Origin: Rhizobium sp. 18065
GTDB lineage: Bacteria > Pseudomonadota > Alphaproteobacteria > Rhizobiales > Rhizobiaceae
Assembly: GCF_902706095.1 (NCBI RefSeq)
Contig: NZ_CACSJP010000002.1
Span: forward strand, 124,001 to 188,000
Direction: 5' to 3'
Length of the DNA stretch: 64,000 nt
A program made the position numbers and the translations under genes. The notes beneath the pieces were generated by a model. That model saw only the letters and a program-made list of their open reading frames with translations. It made no database searches and was not told the origin of the DNA. This document shows positions 35,282-45,025 of this stretch, in pieces. Each line of letters opens with the position of its first letter. Within the stretch, counting starts at the first letter, position 1.

Positions 35282-37587
35282 GCGGCAAGCCTCTCATCTG
35301 GCGCAGAAATGCGAGCTTTGACCAGGGTGTCGCCGACAGCCGCGAGTTCCGCTTTCATCGTCAGGCGATTGAGACGCAGCGCATTGGCGACGACGATCAG
35401 CGACGAGGTCGACATGGCGATCGACGCGATCAGCGGCGTGGCATAGCCGAGGAGCGCAATCGGCACGGCAATCACGTTGTAGCCGATCGCCAGCACGAAA
35501 TTCTCGCGGATGAGCCTGCCCGCTCGGCGCGATGCCTCGATCGCAAACGGCACGGCATCGAGACCATCGCGCATGAAAACGAAATCAGCCGCCTGGCGCC
35601 CGACATCCGCCGCCGTTGCCGGCGCCATCGACACATGCGCCGCAGCCAGCGCCGGTGCATCATTGATGCCATCACCCACCATCAGCAGGCGGTGCGCATT
35701 GTCGGCCGCAAACGCGCAGGCCTCAGCCTTTTCGCGAGGCGACAGTTCGGCCCGCCAGCGCTCGATGCCAATCTGGTTGGCCAGCCGTGCCACGACCGGC
35801 GCGCGGTCGCCGGACAGGATGCCGAGCGTCAGGCCGGAAGCCTTCAGGCTGTGGATCGCTGCCTCGGCTCGCGGCCGCAGCATGTCCTCGAAATGGAAAG
35901 TGCCGATTTCGGCGCCGTTCAACGACAGCACCACCTCGGAATAGAGATTCGCTGCGTCTTGCTCTGCCGCATCGCCACAGGCAAAGCGCCGATTGCCAAG
36001 CCGGTAAAGACCGGACGAGCTATGGGCCTCTACCCCTGAACCCGGCACCTCGCGAACCGACGCAAAGCCGAGCGGTTGGCCGCCATAGGCGCTCCACAGC
36101 GCCTGTGACAACGGATGGCGCGAATGGGCGGCAAGGCCTGCGGCGACGGCAAAAACGCCCGGTTCGATCCGGTTGCGGTCAACCAATCGCGGTCGGCCGA
36201 GCGTCAGCGTTCCGGTCTTGTCGAAGGCAACCATGTCGATTTCGGCGAGCCGTTCCATGGCGGACCCGTCCTTGACCATGATGCCGGCCTTGAACAGCCG
36301 GCCTGCGGCGACAACCTGGACCACCGGAACGGCAAGGCCAAGCGCGCACGGGCAAGTGATGATCAGCACGGCGATTGCCACCATCATCGCATGTTTCCAG
36401 TCGCCGTCGTAAAGACCCCAGGTGACGAAGGCGGAAATTGCCAGAAAATGTACCGCCGGCGAATAGTAGCGTGCCGCCCGGTCGGCAATGCGGCGGTAGC
36501 GCGCCCTGCCCCCTTCGGCGGCCTCCATCAGATGAATGATTTCCGACAGGAAGGAATTCTGCGCCGTCGCCGTCGCCTCTATGGTCAACGAACCGGTCAA
36601 GCTCAACGTCCCAGCCTGGACGGCCGCACCCGAACGAATGGCAACCGGCGCGCTTTCCCCATTGACGATCGACATGTCGAGATCGGTCTCTCCGGCAATG
36701 ACCAGGCCATCGACCGGAATGCGATCACCGGCGGCAATCGCCACATGATCGCCTACACGGATGTCCTCCACCGGACGATAGTCGCGCGAACCGTCGGGAC
36801 CGACCACCATCGCTCCGCGCGGGCTAAGCCGCGCAAGACCGCTGATCGCAGACCGGGCCCGATCACGCATGAGGTGGTCGAGCGTGCGTCCGATCAAAAG
36901 GAAGAACAGCAGCGACGCCGTCGCATCAAAATAGGCATGCTCGCCGTGATGGATCGTCTCCCAGATCGAGGCGAAATAGGACAGCGTGATGCCGATCGCG
37001 ATCGGCACATCCATATTGGTGCGCCCATGCTTGATGGCGCTCCAGGCGGACTGATAGAAAAAGCGGCCGGCGTAGATCAGCGCCGGTGCCGCGATCAGGC
37101 CGGAAATCCAGTGAAAGAGATCGCGGGTCGAGGCATCCGCGCCGGACCAGACCGACACCGATAGCAGCATGATATTGGTCGCCGCAAAACCGGATACCGC
37201 GACGGCCCGTATCAACTGGTTGCGCAGCGCATCGGATGCTTCTTCCGCAGCCGTGAACAGATGCGTGTCATACCCGGTCGAGGCAATCGCCCAGGCGAGT
37301 TGCACCGGATCGGTCTCGACGCCATCGACGGTCTGACGCCAGACGATGGAGACGCGCTTGGTCGACAGGTTCACCCGCGCCCGCTCCACTTCCGGCAGCG
37401 CCTTCAAAGCGCTTTCCACTGCGACGATGCAGGTTCCGCAATGCACGGCCGGCACGCTGAGATCGACCTGGTAAAGCCCCGGCCCAACCTCGCGGCTCGA
37501 CATCTTCATCTCGTCCGCTGACGGCAAAGCATGCCCTGCCCGCTCGATCTCAAGCGCACCCTCGGTCCCTGCAGCGCAGCAACTCAT
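35278..37587 (-). CDS. ccoI: Copper-exporting P-type ATPase CcoI/FixI
   Basis: 769 residues. An N-terminal heavy-metal domain carries HCGTC (about 48-52), and a short stretch before it has Cys3 and Cys4. Eight membrane helices follow. The metal-path motif is TCPCALGLAVPV, the phosphorylation site DKTGTLTLG, and the hinge GDGINDAPAL. It is a copper-transporting ATPase that delivers copper for CuB of the cbb3 oxidase. Read in the order G-H-I-S and ends by overlapping ccoS. Confidence 0.96.
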   Translation of the reverse strand: MSCCAAGTEGALEIERAGHALPSADEMKMSSREVGPGLYQVDLSVPAVHCGTCIVAVESALKALPEVERARVNLSTKRVSIVWRQTVDGVETDPVQLAWAIASTGYDTHLFTAAEEASDALRNQLIRAVAVSGFAATNIMLLSVSVWSGADASTRDLFHWISGLIAAPALIYAGRFFYQSAWSAIKHGRTNMDVPIAIGITLSYFASIWETIHHGEHAYFDATASLLFFLLIGRTLDHLMRDRARSAISGLARLSPRGAMVVGPDGSRDYRPVEDIRVGDHVAIAAGDRIPVDGLVIAGETDLDMSIVNGESAPVAIRSGAAVQAGTLSLTGSLTIEATATAQNSFLSEIIHLMEAAEGGRARYRRIADRAARYYSPAVHFLAISAFVTWGLYDGDWKHAMMVAIAVLIITCPCALGLAVPVVQVVAAGRLFKAGIMVKDGSAMERLAEIDMVAFDKTGTLTLGRPRLVDRNRIEPGVFAVAAGLAAHSRHPLSQALWSAYGGQPLGFASVREVPGSGVEAHSSSGLYRLGNRRFACGDAAEQDAANLYSEVVLSLNGAEIGTFHFEDMLRPRAEAAIHSLKASGLTLGILSGDRAPVVARLANQIGIERWRAELSPREKAEACAFAADNAHRLLMVGDGINDAPALAAAHVSMAPATAADVGRQAADFVFMRDGLDAVPFAIEASRRAGRLIRENFVLAIGYNVIAVPIALLGYATPLIASIAMSTSSLIVVANALRLNRLTMKAELAAVGDTLVKARISAPDERLAA

Positions 37588-37589
37588 GG

Positions 37590-38078
37590 CTATTCTCCTG
37601 CAATCGCGATGCGATTGGCCTCATGCATCACGGTCTTGCCACCCTGTACGGCCATCATCTCGACGATCCAGTTGCCGGAAAGAACCGCGTGCTCTGCGAC
37701 ATAGAGGCCGTCGCCAGCCGGTATCAGCACCAGTTGGAAATCCTGATGTTCGCCGACCGGCCGCTTGAAATGTGCCGTCACGCTGTCGGCCACAACCGGC
37801 TTGTCGCCGGGCAGCATCAGGCGGTAGCGGATCTGGGTGGAATTGACCTCCAGCGTACCCTTGATACCGGTCGCGAGCATCTCGCGGATGGCGGTCGTCT
37901 TGCCATTGAACTGCTGGCTGGCGACATAGGTGTTCTTCACCACCAGTCCGCTCCAGGTGGAGGTGGCAAAATAGGCCATGGTGAAATTCACGGTGATGAT
38001 CGTGCCGAAGAAAAGCACCATGGCGCCCAGCATGTGCCATCCCGTGAAGGTGAAGGTCTTGATCGTTTTCTGGCTCAT
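37590..38078 (-). CDS. ccoH: FixH/CcoH cbb3 oxidase assembly protein
   Basis: 162 residues. One membrane helix near the N-terminus (about 16-36, MLGAMVLFFGTIITVNFTMA) is followed by a periplasmic FixH domain with the conserved TWSGLVVKNTYVASQQFN region. It stabilises the early cbb3 complex. The start overlaps the ccoG stop by four bases and the stop is 2 bases before ccoI. Confidence 0.95.
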   Translation of the reverse strand: MSQKTIKTFTFTGWHMLGAMVLFFGTIITVNFTMAYFATSTWSGLVVKNTYVASQQFNGKTTAIREMLATGIKGTLEVNSTQIRYRLMLPGDKPVVADSVTAHFKRPVGEHQDFQLVLIPAGDGLYVAEHAVLSGNWIVEMMAVQGGKTVMHEANRIAIAGE

Positions 38079-39655
38079 TTCTTCGCTCCCGGGGCATTGA
38101 AGACGGCGGTGTAGGTATCCTGCTCGGTGCTTGCAGTGTCCTTGGCAGTGAACTGAACATTCTCGGCATCCCCGGCGATCTTGTCGCCCGGCATGGTCAC
38201 GAAGACCTTCAGGGTGGTCGCCTCGTCCGGTTCGACCGAAACGGTGAACGAGCGGCCCGGCGCCTCGTTGATGCCGTTGATCTTCATCACCGCGTCAGGC
38301 AGGCCTTCCAGCGAGACAATGATATCACGCGGCTGGGCGATCATGTTGAGGATCCGGATGGTGTAGCCGTTGCGGATCGAGCCGTCGGATTCCAGCACGA
38401 ATTGCGGGTTCCGATCATGCAGGACGTTGAGTTCCAGCCGGTCACGACCGAGCAACGTGACGATCAGGCCGACGCCGACGGCGCTCCAGACAAACATGTA
38501 GAGCAGCGTCCTCGGGCGGAAAATCACCCGCCAGTCGAAATGGCGAACCTTGTCGCTGAACGAACCATCGCCGTTGCGCACCCGTGCCGGTTCGATCGGC
38601 GTGGTTCCGCCATTCGTCGCCAGCGCCATGTTCGACTGGTATTCCTCCAGCGTCGCATAGGCGATCAGGCCACGCGGCTTGCCAACCTTGTCCATCACCC
38701 CGTCGCAGGCATCGATACACAGCGCGCAGGTGATGCATTCCAGCTGCTGTCCGTCGCGGATGTCGATGCCCATGGGACAGACGGCGACGCAGGCATTGCA
38801 ATCGACGCAATCGCCAACCACCTCGCCGGCCGCGGCCGCCTTCTTGGCGTGACGCGTGCGCGGTTCGCCGCGCCAGTCGTTATAGGTGACGACCAGCGAT
38901 TTTTCGTCGAGCATGGCCGCCTGGATGCGTGGCCACGGACACATGTAGATGCAGACCTGCTCGCGCATCAGCCCGCCGAACACATAAGTCGTAGCTGTGA
39001 GGACGGCGACGGTAATATAGGCAATGGAATCGGCTTGTCCGGTGACAAAATCCATGGCGAGCGACGGAGCATCGGCGAAATAGAAGATCCAGGCCCCTCC
39101 GGTAAGCACGCCGATCAGCACCCAAATCGCATGCTTGGAAACCCGTTTCCAGATCTTCGACAGGCTCCATGGCGCACTTTCCAGCTTGATCCGGGCGTTG
39201 CGATCACCCTCGATAAACCGTTCGACCACAAGGAACAGATCGACCCAGACCGTCTGCGGACAGGTATAGCCACACCAGGCGCGACCGACGGCAGAGGTGA
39301 TCAGGAACAGACCGAACCCGGCCATCACCAGCAGGCCGGCAACGTAGAAGAACTCCTGCGGCCAGATCTCGATGAAGAAGAAATAGAAACGCCGGTGTGC
39401 GAGATCGATCAGCACCGCCTGATCCGGCGCATAGGCGCCGCGATCCCAGCGCAGCCACGGCGTCAGGTAGTAGATGCCGAGCGTGATCGCCATGACGATC
39501 CATTTGAAACGGCGAAACTGGCCTTCGGCGCGCTTGGGAAAGATCTTCTTACGCGCCTCGTAAAGCGGACCACGCAGCTTGGCCGACATCACTGCCTCTG
39601 CGTCATGCCTTTCGACGTCGCCCCCATTCGCGGCCTGATTCTGATCGGCAAGCAT
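38075..39655 (-). CDS. ccoG: CcoG/FixG iron-sulfur accessory protein
   Basis: 526 residues. Five membrane segments fall in about 50-250. A ferredoxin-like region holds two cysteine clusters, CVDCNACVAVCP and CITCALCIDACD, which fit two 4Fe-4S centres. The C-terminal ~130 residues are a periplasmic immunoglobulin-like domain. CcoG is a cupric reductase/assembly factor of the cbb3 oxidase. The ATG at 39655 is used by homologues; an ATG at 39589 has a better ribosome-binding site (GAGG). An FNR box lies 62 bases upstream. Confidence 0.95.
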   Translation of the reverse strand: MLADQNQAANGGDVERHDAEAVMSAKLRGPLYEARKKIFPKRAEGQFRRFKWIVMAITLGIYYLTPWLRWDRGAYAPDQAVLIDLAHRRFYFFFIEIWPQEFFYVAGLLVMAGFGLFLITSAVGRAWCGYTCPQTVWVDLFLVVERFIEGDRNARIKLESAPWSLSKIWKRVSKHAIWVLIGVLTGGAWIFYFADAPSLAMDFVTGQADSIAYITVAVLTATTYVFGGLMREQVCIYMCPWPRIQAAMLDEKSLVVTYNDWRGEPRTRHAKKAAAAGEVVGDCVDCNACVAVCPMGIDIRDGQQLECITCALCIDACDGVMDKVGKPRGLIAYATLEEYQSNMALATNGGTTPIEPARVRNGDGSFSDKVRHFDWRVIFRPRTLLYMFVWSAVGVGLIVTLLGRDRLELNVLHDRNPQFVLESDGSIRNGYTIRILNMIAQPRDIIVSLEGLPDAVMKINGINEAPGRSFTVSVEPDEATTLKVFVTMPGDKIAGDAENVQFTAKDTASTEQDTYTAVFNAPGAKK

Positions 39656-39716
39656 ATTCGTGGCACCCGCACCTGTTTCTGATGCTTGCTTGTCCCATCT
39701 GGTCGCTCAGTCCGCC

Positions 39717-39730
39717 TTGACTTAAGTCAA
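39717..39730. promoter_or_regulatory. FNR/FixK box before ccoG
   Basis: TTGACTTAAGTCAA is a perfect palindrome of the anaerobox consensus TTGAT-N4-ATCAA with C for T. Its centre is 68 bases before the ccoG start, which suits a class II activated promoter with a leader of about 27 bases. Confidence 0.88.
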
Positions 39731-39786
39731 GCAGCGGCGAAGCGTCGCAAGACATGGAACTCGGCCAGATCGAGAGCCGCAAACGC

Positions 39787-39813
39787 AAAAAGGCCGCATC
39801 CGGGGATGCGGCC
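39787..39813 (-). terminator. Terminator of the ccoNOQP operon
   Basis: GGCCGCATCC (39792-39801) pairs with GGATGCGGCC (39804-39813), a 9-10 bp stem. On the minus strand five T follow (39791-39787). It lies 37 bases after the ccoP stop. Confidence 0.9.
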
Positions 39814-39849
39814 AGGCTTGCAATAGAGCTATGACTTTGGCTCAGTCCG

Positions 39850-40713
39850 TTATTCGCCACCGCCGAGCGAATGCACATAGACGGTAAGCTGCTTGACGGT
39901 CGCGTCACCCAGGCGCGTCCCCCAGCCGGGCATGACGCCATGCTTGGGCGCGCGGATCTGTGCGGCGATACCCGCTTCCGTTCCTGCTTTCAGCCAGATG
40001 GCGTCAGCCAGATTCGGGGCACCGAAATCGCGCAGGCCCTTGGCATCCTCACCATGGCAAGCTGCGCAATTGTCGACAAAGACCTGACGCCCGGGTTCGA
40101 CCAGCGCCGCATCCGACGGCGTGCCGGTCAGGCTGACGACATAGGCGGCAACCTGCTTCACCTGTTCCGGCTCGATGATCTCGGCAAAGGCCGGCATCTC
40201 GGAAATCCGGGTGTCGGCATCGCCGTCGTATCGAATGCCGTGGGCAATCGTGGTGTGCAGCGATTCGAGATCACCGCCCCACAGCCAGTCATCATCGTTG
40301 AGGTTCGGATAACCGGCACCGCCGGCAGCCCCAGATCCATGGCAAGGGGCACAGTTGACCTTGAAGGCCGCAGCACCGCCGGCAACGGCAAACTGCGCCA
40401 AGCCCGGATCGGCAACGATCTCGTTCAACGGCAAGGTGGTGATCTTGTCGAGATAGACCGACTGGGCAGCCTTGGCACTATCCAGTTCCGCCACAACCTC
40501 GGCCCGGCTCGAATAGCCGAGCAGACCTTTGGTTGCCCCGGTCAACATCGGGATCGCCGGATAGGCGACCATGTAGCCGATGGCCCAGATGATGGTCGCG
40601 TAGAACGTATAGACCCACCAGCGGGGCATCGGATTGTTCAGCTCCCGGATGCCGTCCCACTCATGGCCAGTGGTTTCGACGCCACTGATTTCGTCAATGT
40701 GTTTTTCTGCCAT
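39850..40713 (-). CDS. ccoP: cbb3-type cytochrome oxidase subunit III (dihaem)
   Basis: 287 residues. One N-terminal membrane helix (about 33-53) anchors two cytochrome c domains with haem sites CAPCH and CAACH. It passes electrons from cytochrome c to the catalytic subunit. The start is 4 bases before the ccoQ stop side; the gene is the last of ccoNOQP and is followed by a terminator. Confidence 0.97.
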   Translation of the reverse strand: MAEKHIDEISGVETTGHEWDGIRELNNPMPRWWVYTFYATIIWAIGYMVAYPAIPMLTGATKGLLGYSSRAEVVAELDSAKAAQSVYLDKITTLPLNEIVADPGLAQFAVAGGAAAFKVNCAPCHGSGAAGGAGYPNLNDDDWLWGGDLESLHTTIAHGIRYDGDADTRISEMPAFAEIIEPEQVKQVAAYVVSLTGTPSDAALVEPGRQVFVDNCAACHGEDAKGLRDFGAPNLADAIWLKAGTEAGIAAQIRAPKHGVMPGWGTRLGDATVKQLTVYVHSLGGGE

Positions 40714-40716
40714 TTT

Positions 40717-40869
40717 TCAATCCTCCTTGAGAGGGATGCTGGCTGCTTCTTCCGCCAGCCGCTTGGCACCCGGACGCAGCGTGAAGACGACTACGCCCAC
40801 GAAGTACAGAGCCATGGCGAGCAGCCCCCAGCTGTCGGCGAAGTGGCGCAAAGCCGTATAGGTTTCCAT
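40717..40869 (-). CDS. ccoQ: cbb3-type cytochrome oxidase subunit IV CcoQ
   Basis: 50 residues. One membrane helix (about 15-32, GLLAMALYFVGVVVFTL) is followed by RPGAKRLAEEAASIPLKED, typical of CcoQ/FixQ. It stabilises CcoP in the complex. I chose the ATG at 40869; an in-frame extension upstream overlaps ccoO and lacks homology. Spacing of 10 bases from ccoO and 3 from ccoP supports one operon. Confidence 0.94.
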   Translation of the reverse strand: METYTALRHFADSWGLLAMALYFVGVVVFTLRPGAKRLAEEAASIPLKED

Positions 40870-40879
40870 GATGCCCTCC

Positions 40880-41611
40880 TCAGCGATAACCGGTTGCGTC
40901 GTCATAGGTGGAGAAATCGACCAGCGTGCCGAGCATCTGCAGATAGGCGACAAGCGCGTCCAGCTCCGTTAAGCGGGCCGGATCACCATCGAAATCGCCA
41001 ACCTTGGCTTTCGGATAGCGGGCCAGAAGCGCCTCGGTGTCGGCATTCGGATCCGCCTGGGCGGCAAGATCGGCGGATGCCTGCTCGACCATCTCGTCGG
41101 AATACGGAACGCCGACCCGACGGTTGGCGACCAGTTCCATGCTGACATCCGGCACCTTGAGCACCGTCGTCTTCAGGTACGAGTAGCTCGGCATCACCGA
41201 TTCCGGCACGACGTCGCGCGGCTCGTTCAGATGCTGAACGTGCCATTCGTTGGAATAGCGGTCGCCGACGCGGGCGAGATCCGGCCCGGTACGCTTCGAA
41301 CCCCACTGGAACGGATGGTCATACATCGATTCCGCCGCCAGCGAATAATGCCCGTAGCGTTCGACCTCGTCCTTGAACGGGCGGATCATCTGGCTGTGAC
41401 AGACATAGCAGCCTTCGCGGATGTAGATATTACGACCAGCCAGCTCCAGCGGCGTATAGGGCCGCATGCCTTCGACCTTTTCGATCGTGTTTTCGAGGTA
41501 GAACAGAGGCGCGATCTCCACGATGCCGCCGATGGTGACCACCAGCAGCGAACCGAGGAGAAGAAGGCTCCCGTTCTTCTCGAAGATGACGTGTTTATCA
41601 AGAATAGACAT
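40880..41611 (-). CDS. ccoO: cbb3-type cytochrome oxidase subunit II (monohaem)
   Basis: 243 residues. An N-terminal membrane helix (about 12-35) anchors a periplasmic cytochrome c domain with haem site [13 protein letters not shown]. It lies between ccoN and ccoQ in the conserved order and transfers electrons to the catalytic haem b3-CuB centre. Confidence 0.97.
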   Translation of the reverse strand: MSILDKHVIFEKNGSLLLLGSLLVVTIGGIVEIAPLFYLENTIEKVEGMRPYTPLELAGRNIYIREGCYVCHSQMIRPFKDEVERYGHYSLAAESMYDHPFQWGSKRTGPDLARVGDRYSNEWHVQHLNEPRDVVPESVMPSYSYLKTTVLKVPDVSMELVANRRVGVPYSDEMVEQASADLAAQADPNADTEALLARYPKAKVGDFDGDPARLTELDALVAYLQMLGTLVDFSTYDDATGYR

Positions 41612-41625
41612 ATGAGCCTTCCTTC

Positions 41626-43260
41626 TTATTCAGCCGGCTGCGCGACAGCAGGAACGACGGATCCGGGGATCGGTGCTTCCTGCCGCTCGTAGCCGAGGAT
41701 GGTCATCAGGACGTTGTAGGCCATGATCAGCGAGCCGAGCAGGTACATGGCACCGCCAATGGCACGCAGCACGAAATAGGGGTGCATGGCCGCGACCGAT
41801 TCAGCGAACGAGTAGACCAGGAAGCCCTGTTCGTCGTACTCGCGCCACATCAGCCCCTGCTGGATGCCGGCCACCCACAGAACGGCGGCGTAGACGACGA
41901 TGCCGAGCGTGGCGAGCCAGAAGTGCCAGTTGACCAGACGCATCGAGTACAGCCGGTTGCGGTTCCACAGCTTCGGTGTCAGGTAGTAGATGGCACCGAA
42001 GGTGATCATGCCGACCCAGCCGAGTGCGCCGGAGTGAACGTGACCGATGGTCCATTCGGTATAGTGGCTGAGCGAGTTGACCGCCTTGATCGACATCATC
42101 GGACCTTCGAAGGTCGACATGCCGTAGAAGGCGATGGCGATGACCATCATGCGGATGATCGGATCGGTGCGGATCTTGTCCCATGCGCCCGAAAGCGTCA
42201 TCAGGCCGTTGATCATGCCGCCCCAGGAGGGCATCCACAGCATGATCGAGAACACCATGCCGAGCGTCTGTGCCCAGTCGGGCAGCGCCGTGTAGTGCAG
42301 GTGGTGCGGGCCGGCCCAGATATACATGAAGATCAGCGCCCAGAAGTGGATGATCGACAGGCGGTAGGAATAGACCGGACGGTTGGCCTGCTTCGGCACG
42401 AAATAATACATCATGCCAAGGAAGCCGGCCGTCAGGAAGAACCCGACCGCATTGTGTCCGTACCACCACTGCGTCAGCGCATCCTGCACGCCTGAGAAGG
42501 CCGAATAGCTCTTCACACCGAGAAACGAGACCGGCATCGCCAGGTTGTTGACGATATGCAGCATCGCGATCGTGACGATGAAAGCCAGATAGAACCAGTT
42601 GGCCACGTAGATGTGGCTCTCCTTGCGGGTCAGGAGCGTGCCCAGGAAGGTGATCAGATAGGCGACCCAGACGACGGTGAGCCAGAGATCGACATACCAT
42701 TCAGGCTCGGCATATTCACGGCCCTGGGTAATGCCCAGCAGATAGCCTGTTGCGGCCATGACGATGAAGAACTGGTAGCCCCAGAACACGAACCAGCCAA
42801 GATTGCCGCCAAACAGACGTGCCCGCGACGTGCGCTGCACCACATGGAAGGAAGTGGCGATCAGCGCATTGCCGCCGAAGGCGAAGATGACCGCCGAGGT
42901 ATGCAGCGGACGGACCCGGCCGAAATTGAACCAGGGTTCGATGTTGAGATCCGGATAGGCCAGCTGCAGCGCCGCAACGACGCCGACGAGGAATCCGACC
43001 ACGCCCCAGAATACCGTGGCGATCACGCCGTAGCGCACGACTTCGTCAAAGTACTCGGACTTCGGAGCGGAAGGCGCCGTGACGACCCCATTCGTCGGCG
43101 CAAATTTCATCCGCCGCAACATGATGATCGTGCCGCCTGCCAGCACGAAGAACGCAACCCACATATGGGCTGCAAACAGGCTGTCATGGGCAAAAGCCAC
43201 CCCGAGCAGCGCGGCGAAGGCGAGCAGCGCCATCCCCATGGTTTCAATTGTATAATTCAT
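41626..43260 (-). CDS. ccoN: cbb3-type cytochrome oxidase subunit I
   Basis: 544 residues from the ATG at 43260; a longer frame upstream lacks homology. Twelve or more membrane helices. Haem and copper ligands fall in [38 protein letters not shown] and [14 protein letters not shown]. It reduces O2 to water with high oxygen affinity and pumps protons. An FNR box lies 112 bases upstream (centre). First gene of ccoNOQP. Confidence 0.97.
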   Translation of the reverse strand: MNYTIETMGMALLAFAALLGVAFAHDSLFAAHMWVAFFVLAGGTIIMLRRMKFAPTNGVVTAPSAPKSEYFDEVVRYGVIATVFWGVVGFLVGVVAALQLAYPDLNIEPWFNFGRVRPLHTSAVIFAFGGNALIATSFHVVQRTSRARLFGGNLGWFVFWGYQFFIVMAATGYLLGITQGREYAEPEWYVDLWLTVVWVAYLITFLGTLLTRKESHIYVANWFYLAFIVTIAMLHIVNNLAMPVSFLGVKSYSAFSGVQDALTQWWYGHNAVGFFLTAGFLGMMYYFVPKQANRPVYSYRLSIIHFWALIFMYIWAGPHHLHYTALPDWAQTLGMVFSIMLWMPSWGGMINGLMTLSGAWDKIRTDPIIRMMVIAIAFYGMSTFEGPMMSIKAVNSLSHYTEWTIGHVHSGALGWVGMITFGAIYYLTPKLWNRNRLYSMRLVNWHFWLATLGIVVYAAVLWVAGIQQGLMWREYDEQGFLVYSFAESVAAMHPYFVLRAIGGAMYLLGSLIMAYNVLMTILGYERQEAPIPGSVVPAVAQPAE

Positions 43261-43365
43261 TGTTGGAATCCCCCAACGGCTTGCTGATTCAATTGCGGGG
43301 TCTTCGCCAGACGGAGAATCCTCCCGCATCGTCTGCAGACATCGCATTGACGCGGCGAAGCCACC

Positions 43366-43379
43366 TTGATCCAAGTCAA
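43366..43379. promoter_or_regulatory. FNR/FixK box between ccoN and the hemerythrin gene
   Basis: TTGATCCAAGTCAA matches TTGAT-N4-ATCAA with one change (G for A). Its centre is about 112 bases before the ccoN start and 144 before the divergent hemerythrin start, so it could serve one or both. Confidence 0.82.
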
Positions 43380-43516
43380 GGCAATCTCGCGCGGATTGGC
43401 CAACCTTGCCAACACACCGGAGGAAGCCGCCTTTCCCCCACAAGATCAGGGAGGCTCGGATCGGCGGCATCATGCGAAATGGGGCCGCCGTGGACGGCGC
43501 GTTGGAGATGATCGAC

Positions 43517-44041
43517 ATGCAAGCCAAAACGACCACGCACACAGTCCGCACGGACGAGTTCCGCAGCGGCACGCCACAACTTGCAGACGGTGGCGAAAGC
43601 AGCCTGTCGTGGCTGCAGCGCTCGCACGGCGAGCAGCTGTCGCTGTGCAAGGAGCTGGAGGAGATCGCCGATTCGTTGCCGTCCAGCATCAACCGGCAGA
43701 AATGCATCTATGCGGCAAAGGCGCTGGGTCCGCTGATCAAGGGCGGGCATCACTACGAGGAAACGGTACTCTTCCCGCAGCTGCAATCAAGCGAAGGCGC
43801 ACCGGCGCATCTCGCCCAGACGCTCGAGCGACTGAAATTCGAACATTTCGAAGACGAGTGTTTTGCCGAGGAACTGACCGACGCGCTTCTCAGGCTGGGA
43901 TCGGGCGATACGGTCAACATGGAGGCGGTCGGCTATATGCTGCGCGGTTTCTTCGAAGGCATACGGCGCCATATCGCATTTGAACGCGAGCACCTGCTGG
44001 CAGGCGTGAGCGACAAGGCACGCGGCTTCGATGTGAATTGA
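43517..44041 (+). CDS. Hemerythrin-like domain protein
   Basis: 174 residues from the ATG at 43517, which has GGAG 9 bases before it; ATGs at 43472 and 43508 are possible. A helical bundle carries the iron-ligand segments [26 protein letters not shown] and [10 protein letters not shown], so a di-iron site is plausible. Hemerythrin-like proteins bind O2 or NO, or help repair iron centres. The gene is divergent from ccoN across an FNR box, so it is probably induced at low oxygen. Confidence 0.8.
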   Translation: MQAKTTTHTVRTDEFRSGTPQLADGGESSLSWLQRSHGEQLSLCKELEEIADSLPSSINRQKCIYAAKALGPLIKGGHHYEETVLFPQLQSSEGAPAHLAQTLERLKFEHFEDECFAEELTDALLRLGSGDTVNMEAVGYMLRGFFEGIRRHIAFEREHLLAGVSDKARGFDVN

Positions 44042-44098
44042 ACCGCGCGACAAAGGCCGAGGCGACCTGCGCTGGACCGTTTAACCGCCGAACGCCGT

Positions 44099-44845
44099 TC
44101 AGGCAGCCAGATTGTTGACGCCGACATTGGCGTCGCTGAATGTCAGCACGGCACCATTGATCACACCGTGGCTGTTGCGCAATGGCGTGAACCGGCCGTG
44201 GAATGCTGATACCAGATGATTTCCACCGTTGAAGCGACTGGAAAAATCACCGCTTTCGCCGCGGAATGCATGATCCAGCGCGTCGCGCATCGCGACAAAC
44301 GCATCCGGTTGCAGGCCGAGTTCAAAAACACTGCGACCGATCATATCGATCGGACGGGTACGCAGCATATCGGCCATCGCCGGATTGGCGAACAGATAGC
44401 GATAGTCCCGAGTCACCACAGCGACCCTGTCTGGCAGACTGTTGAGGATCACCTCGTTAAGCATGTCGTCATCGCCAAACGCGGGCTGCGGTTTGGAATC
44501 GAGCATCGAGACCACGGCATCACCGGTTGGCCGGGCCAAGCCGCGCGGTCCGAAATAGCGCTCGATCAGGATGCTCATCAGGGCGGTATGGCGAAGGACG
44601 CAGGAACGATCGTCGGCGTCTTCGCGCAAGAGTTTTGTCAGAAGGTTCAGCTGAAGGTAGATTTCATCGGGCTCGCTGGCGCGATACGCCACCATTTCAC
44701 AGATGAGCGGATCAAGCTCTCGATCGAGCGTCGCCACCAGCCGGTCATTGCCGCTGCGAATGGCCTGCTGCAATTGCACGTTCTTCAATGAAACAGCTTC
44801 GAACAGCGGAAGAAGATTGCTGTCGCGCGATGGACCTGAAGACAT
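44099..44845 (-). CDS. PAS-domain protein of unknown output
   Basis: 248 residues. Residues about 130-240 are a PAS domain: LNEVILNSLPDRVAVVTRDY, then YLFANPAMADMLRTRPIDMI, then GRSVFELGL, and the closing LVSAFHGRFTPLR region. The N-terminal 120 residues are helical and contain CEMVAYR and SCVLRHT. No kinase, GGDEF or helix-turn-helix follows, so it is a sensor without visible output. GAGGTGA precedes the ATG. It converges on the hemerythrin gene next to cbb3 genes and may sense oxygen or redox state, which is inference. Confidence 0.75.
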   Translation of the reverse strand: MSSGPSRDSNLLPLFEAVSLKNVQLQQAIRSGNDRLVATLDRELDPLICEMVAYRASEPDEIYLQLNLLTKLLREDADDRSCVLRHTALMSILIERYFGPRGLARPTGDAVVSMLDSKPQPAFGDDDMLNEVILNSLPDRVAVVTRDYRYLFANPAMADMLRTRPIDMIGRSVFELGLQPDAFVAMRDALDHAFRGESGDFSSRFNGGNHLVSAFHGRFTPLRNSHGVINGAVLTFSDANVGVNNLAA

Positions 44846-45025
44846 GCCGTCACCTCATTTACTCGTGTGACATGGGCAAGCCACCACATCACATTCACTC
44901 CAACTTGAGCGATAACATGAGGTTGCATCATCTTCAATCTCTGGGCGTAGCCTTCAAGCTCCAGCCCAAAAAATGTTACGGTATATGACGGCTGACAAAC
45001 ATACACGCAGGCGCCGCGAAACACA

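Noticed and set aside
43472-43516. Upstream start for the hemerythrin gene
   Set aside because: The ATG at 43472 has GGGAGG 17 bases away, too far for good initiation; the ATG at 43517 has GGAG at 9 bases. Not excluded.
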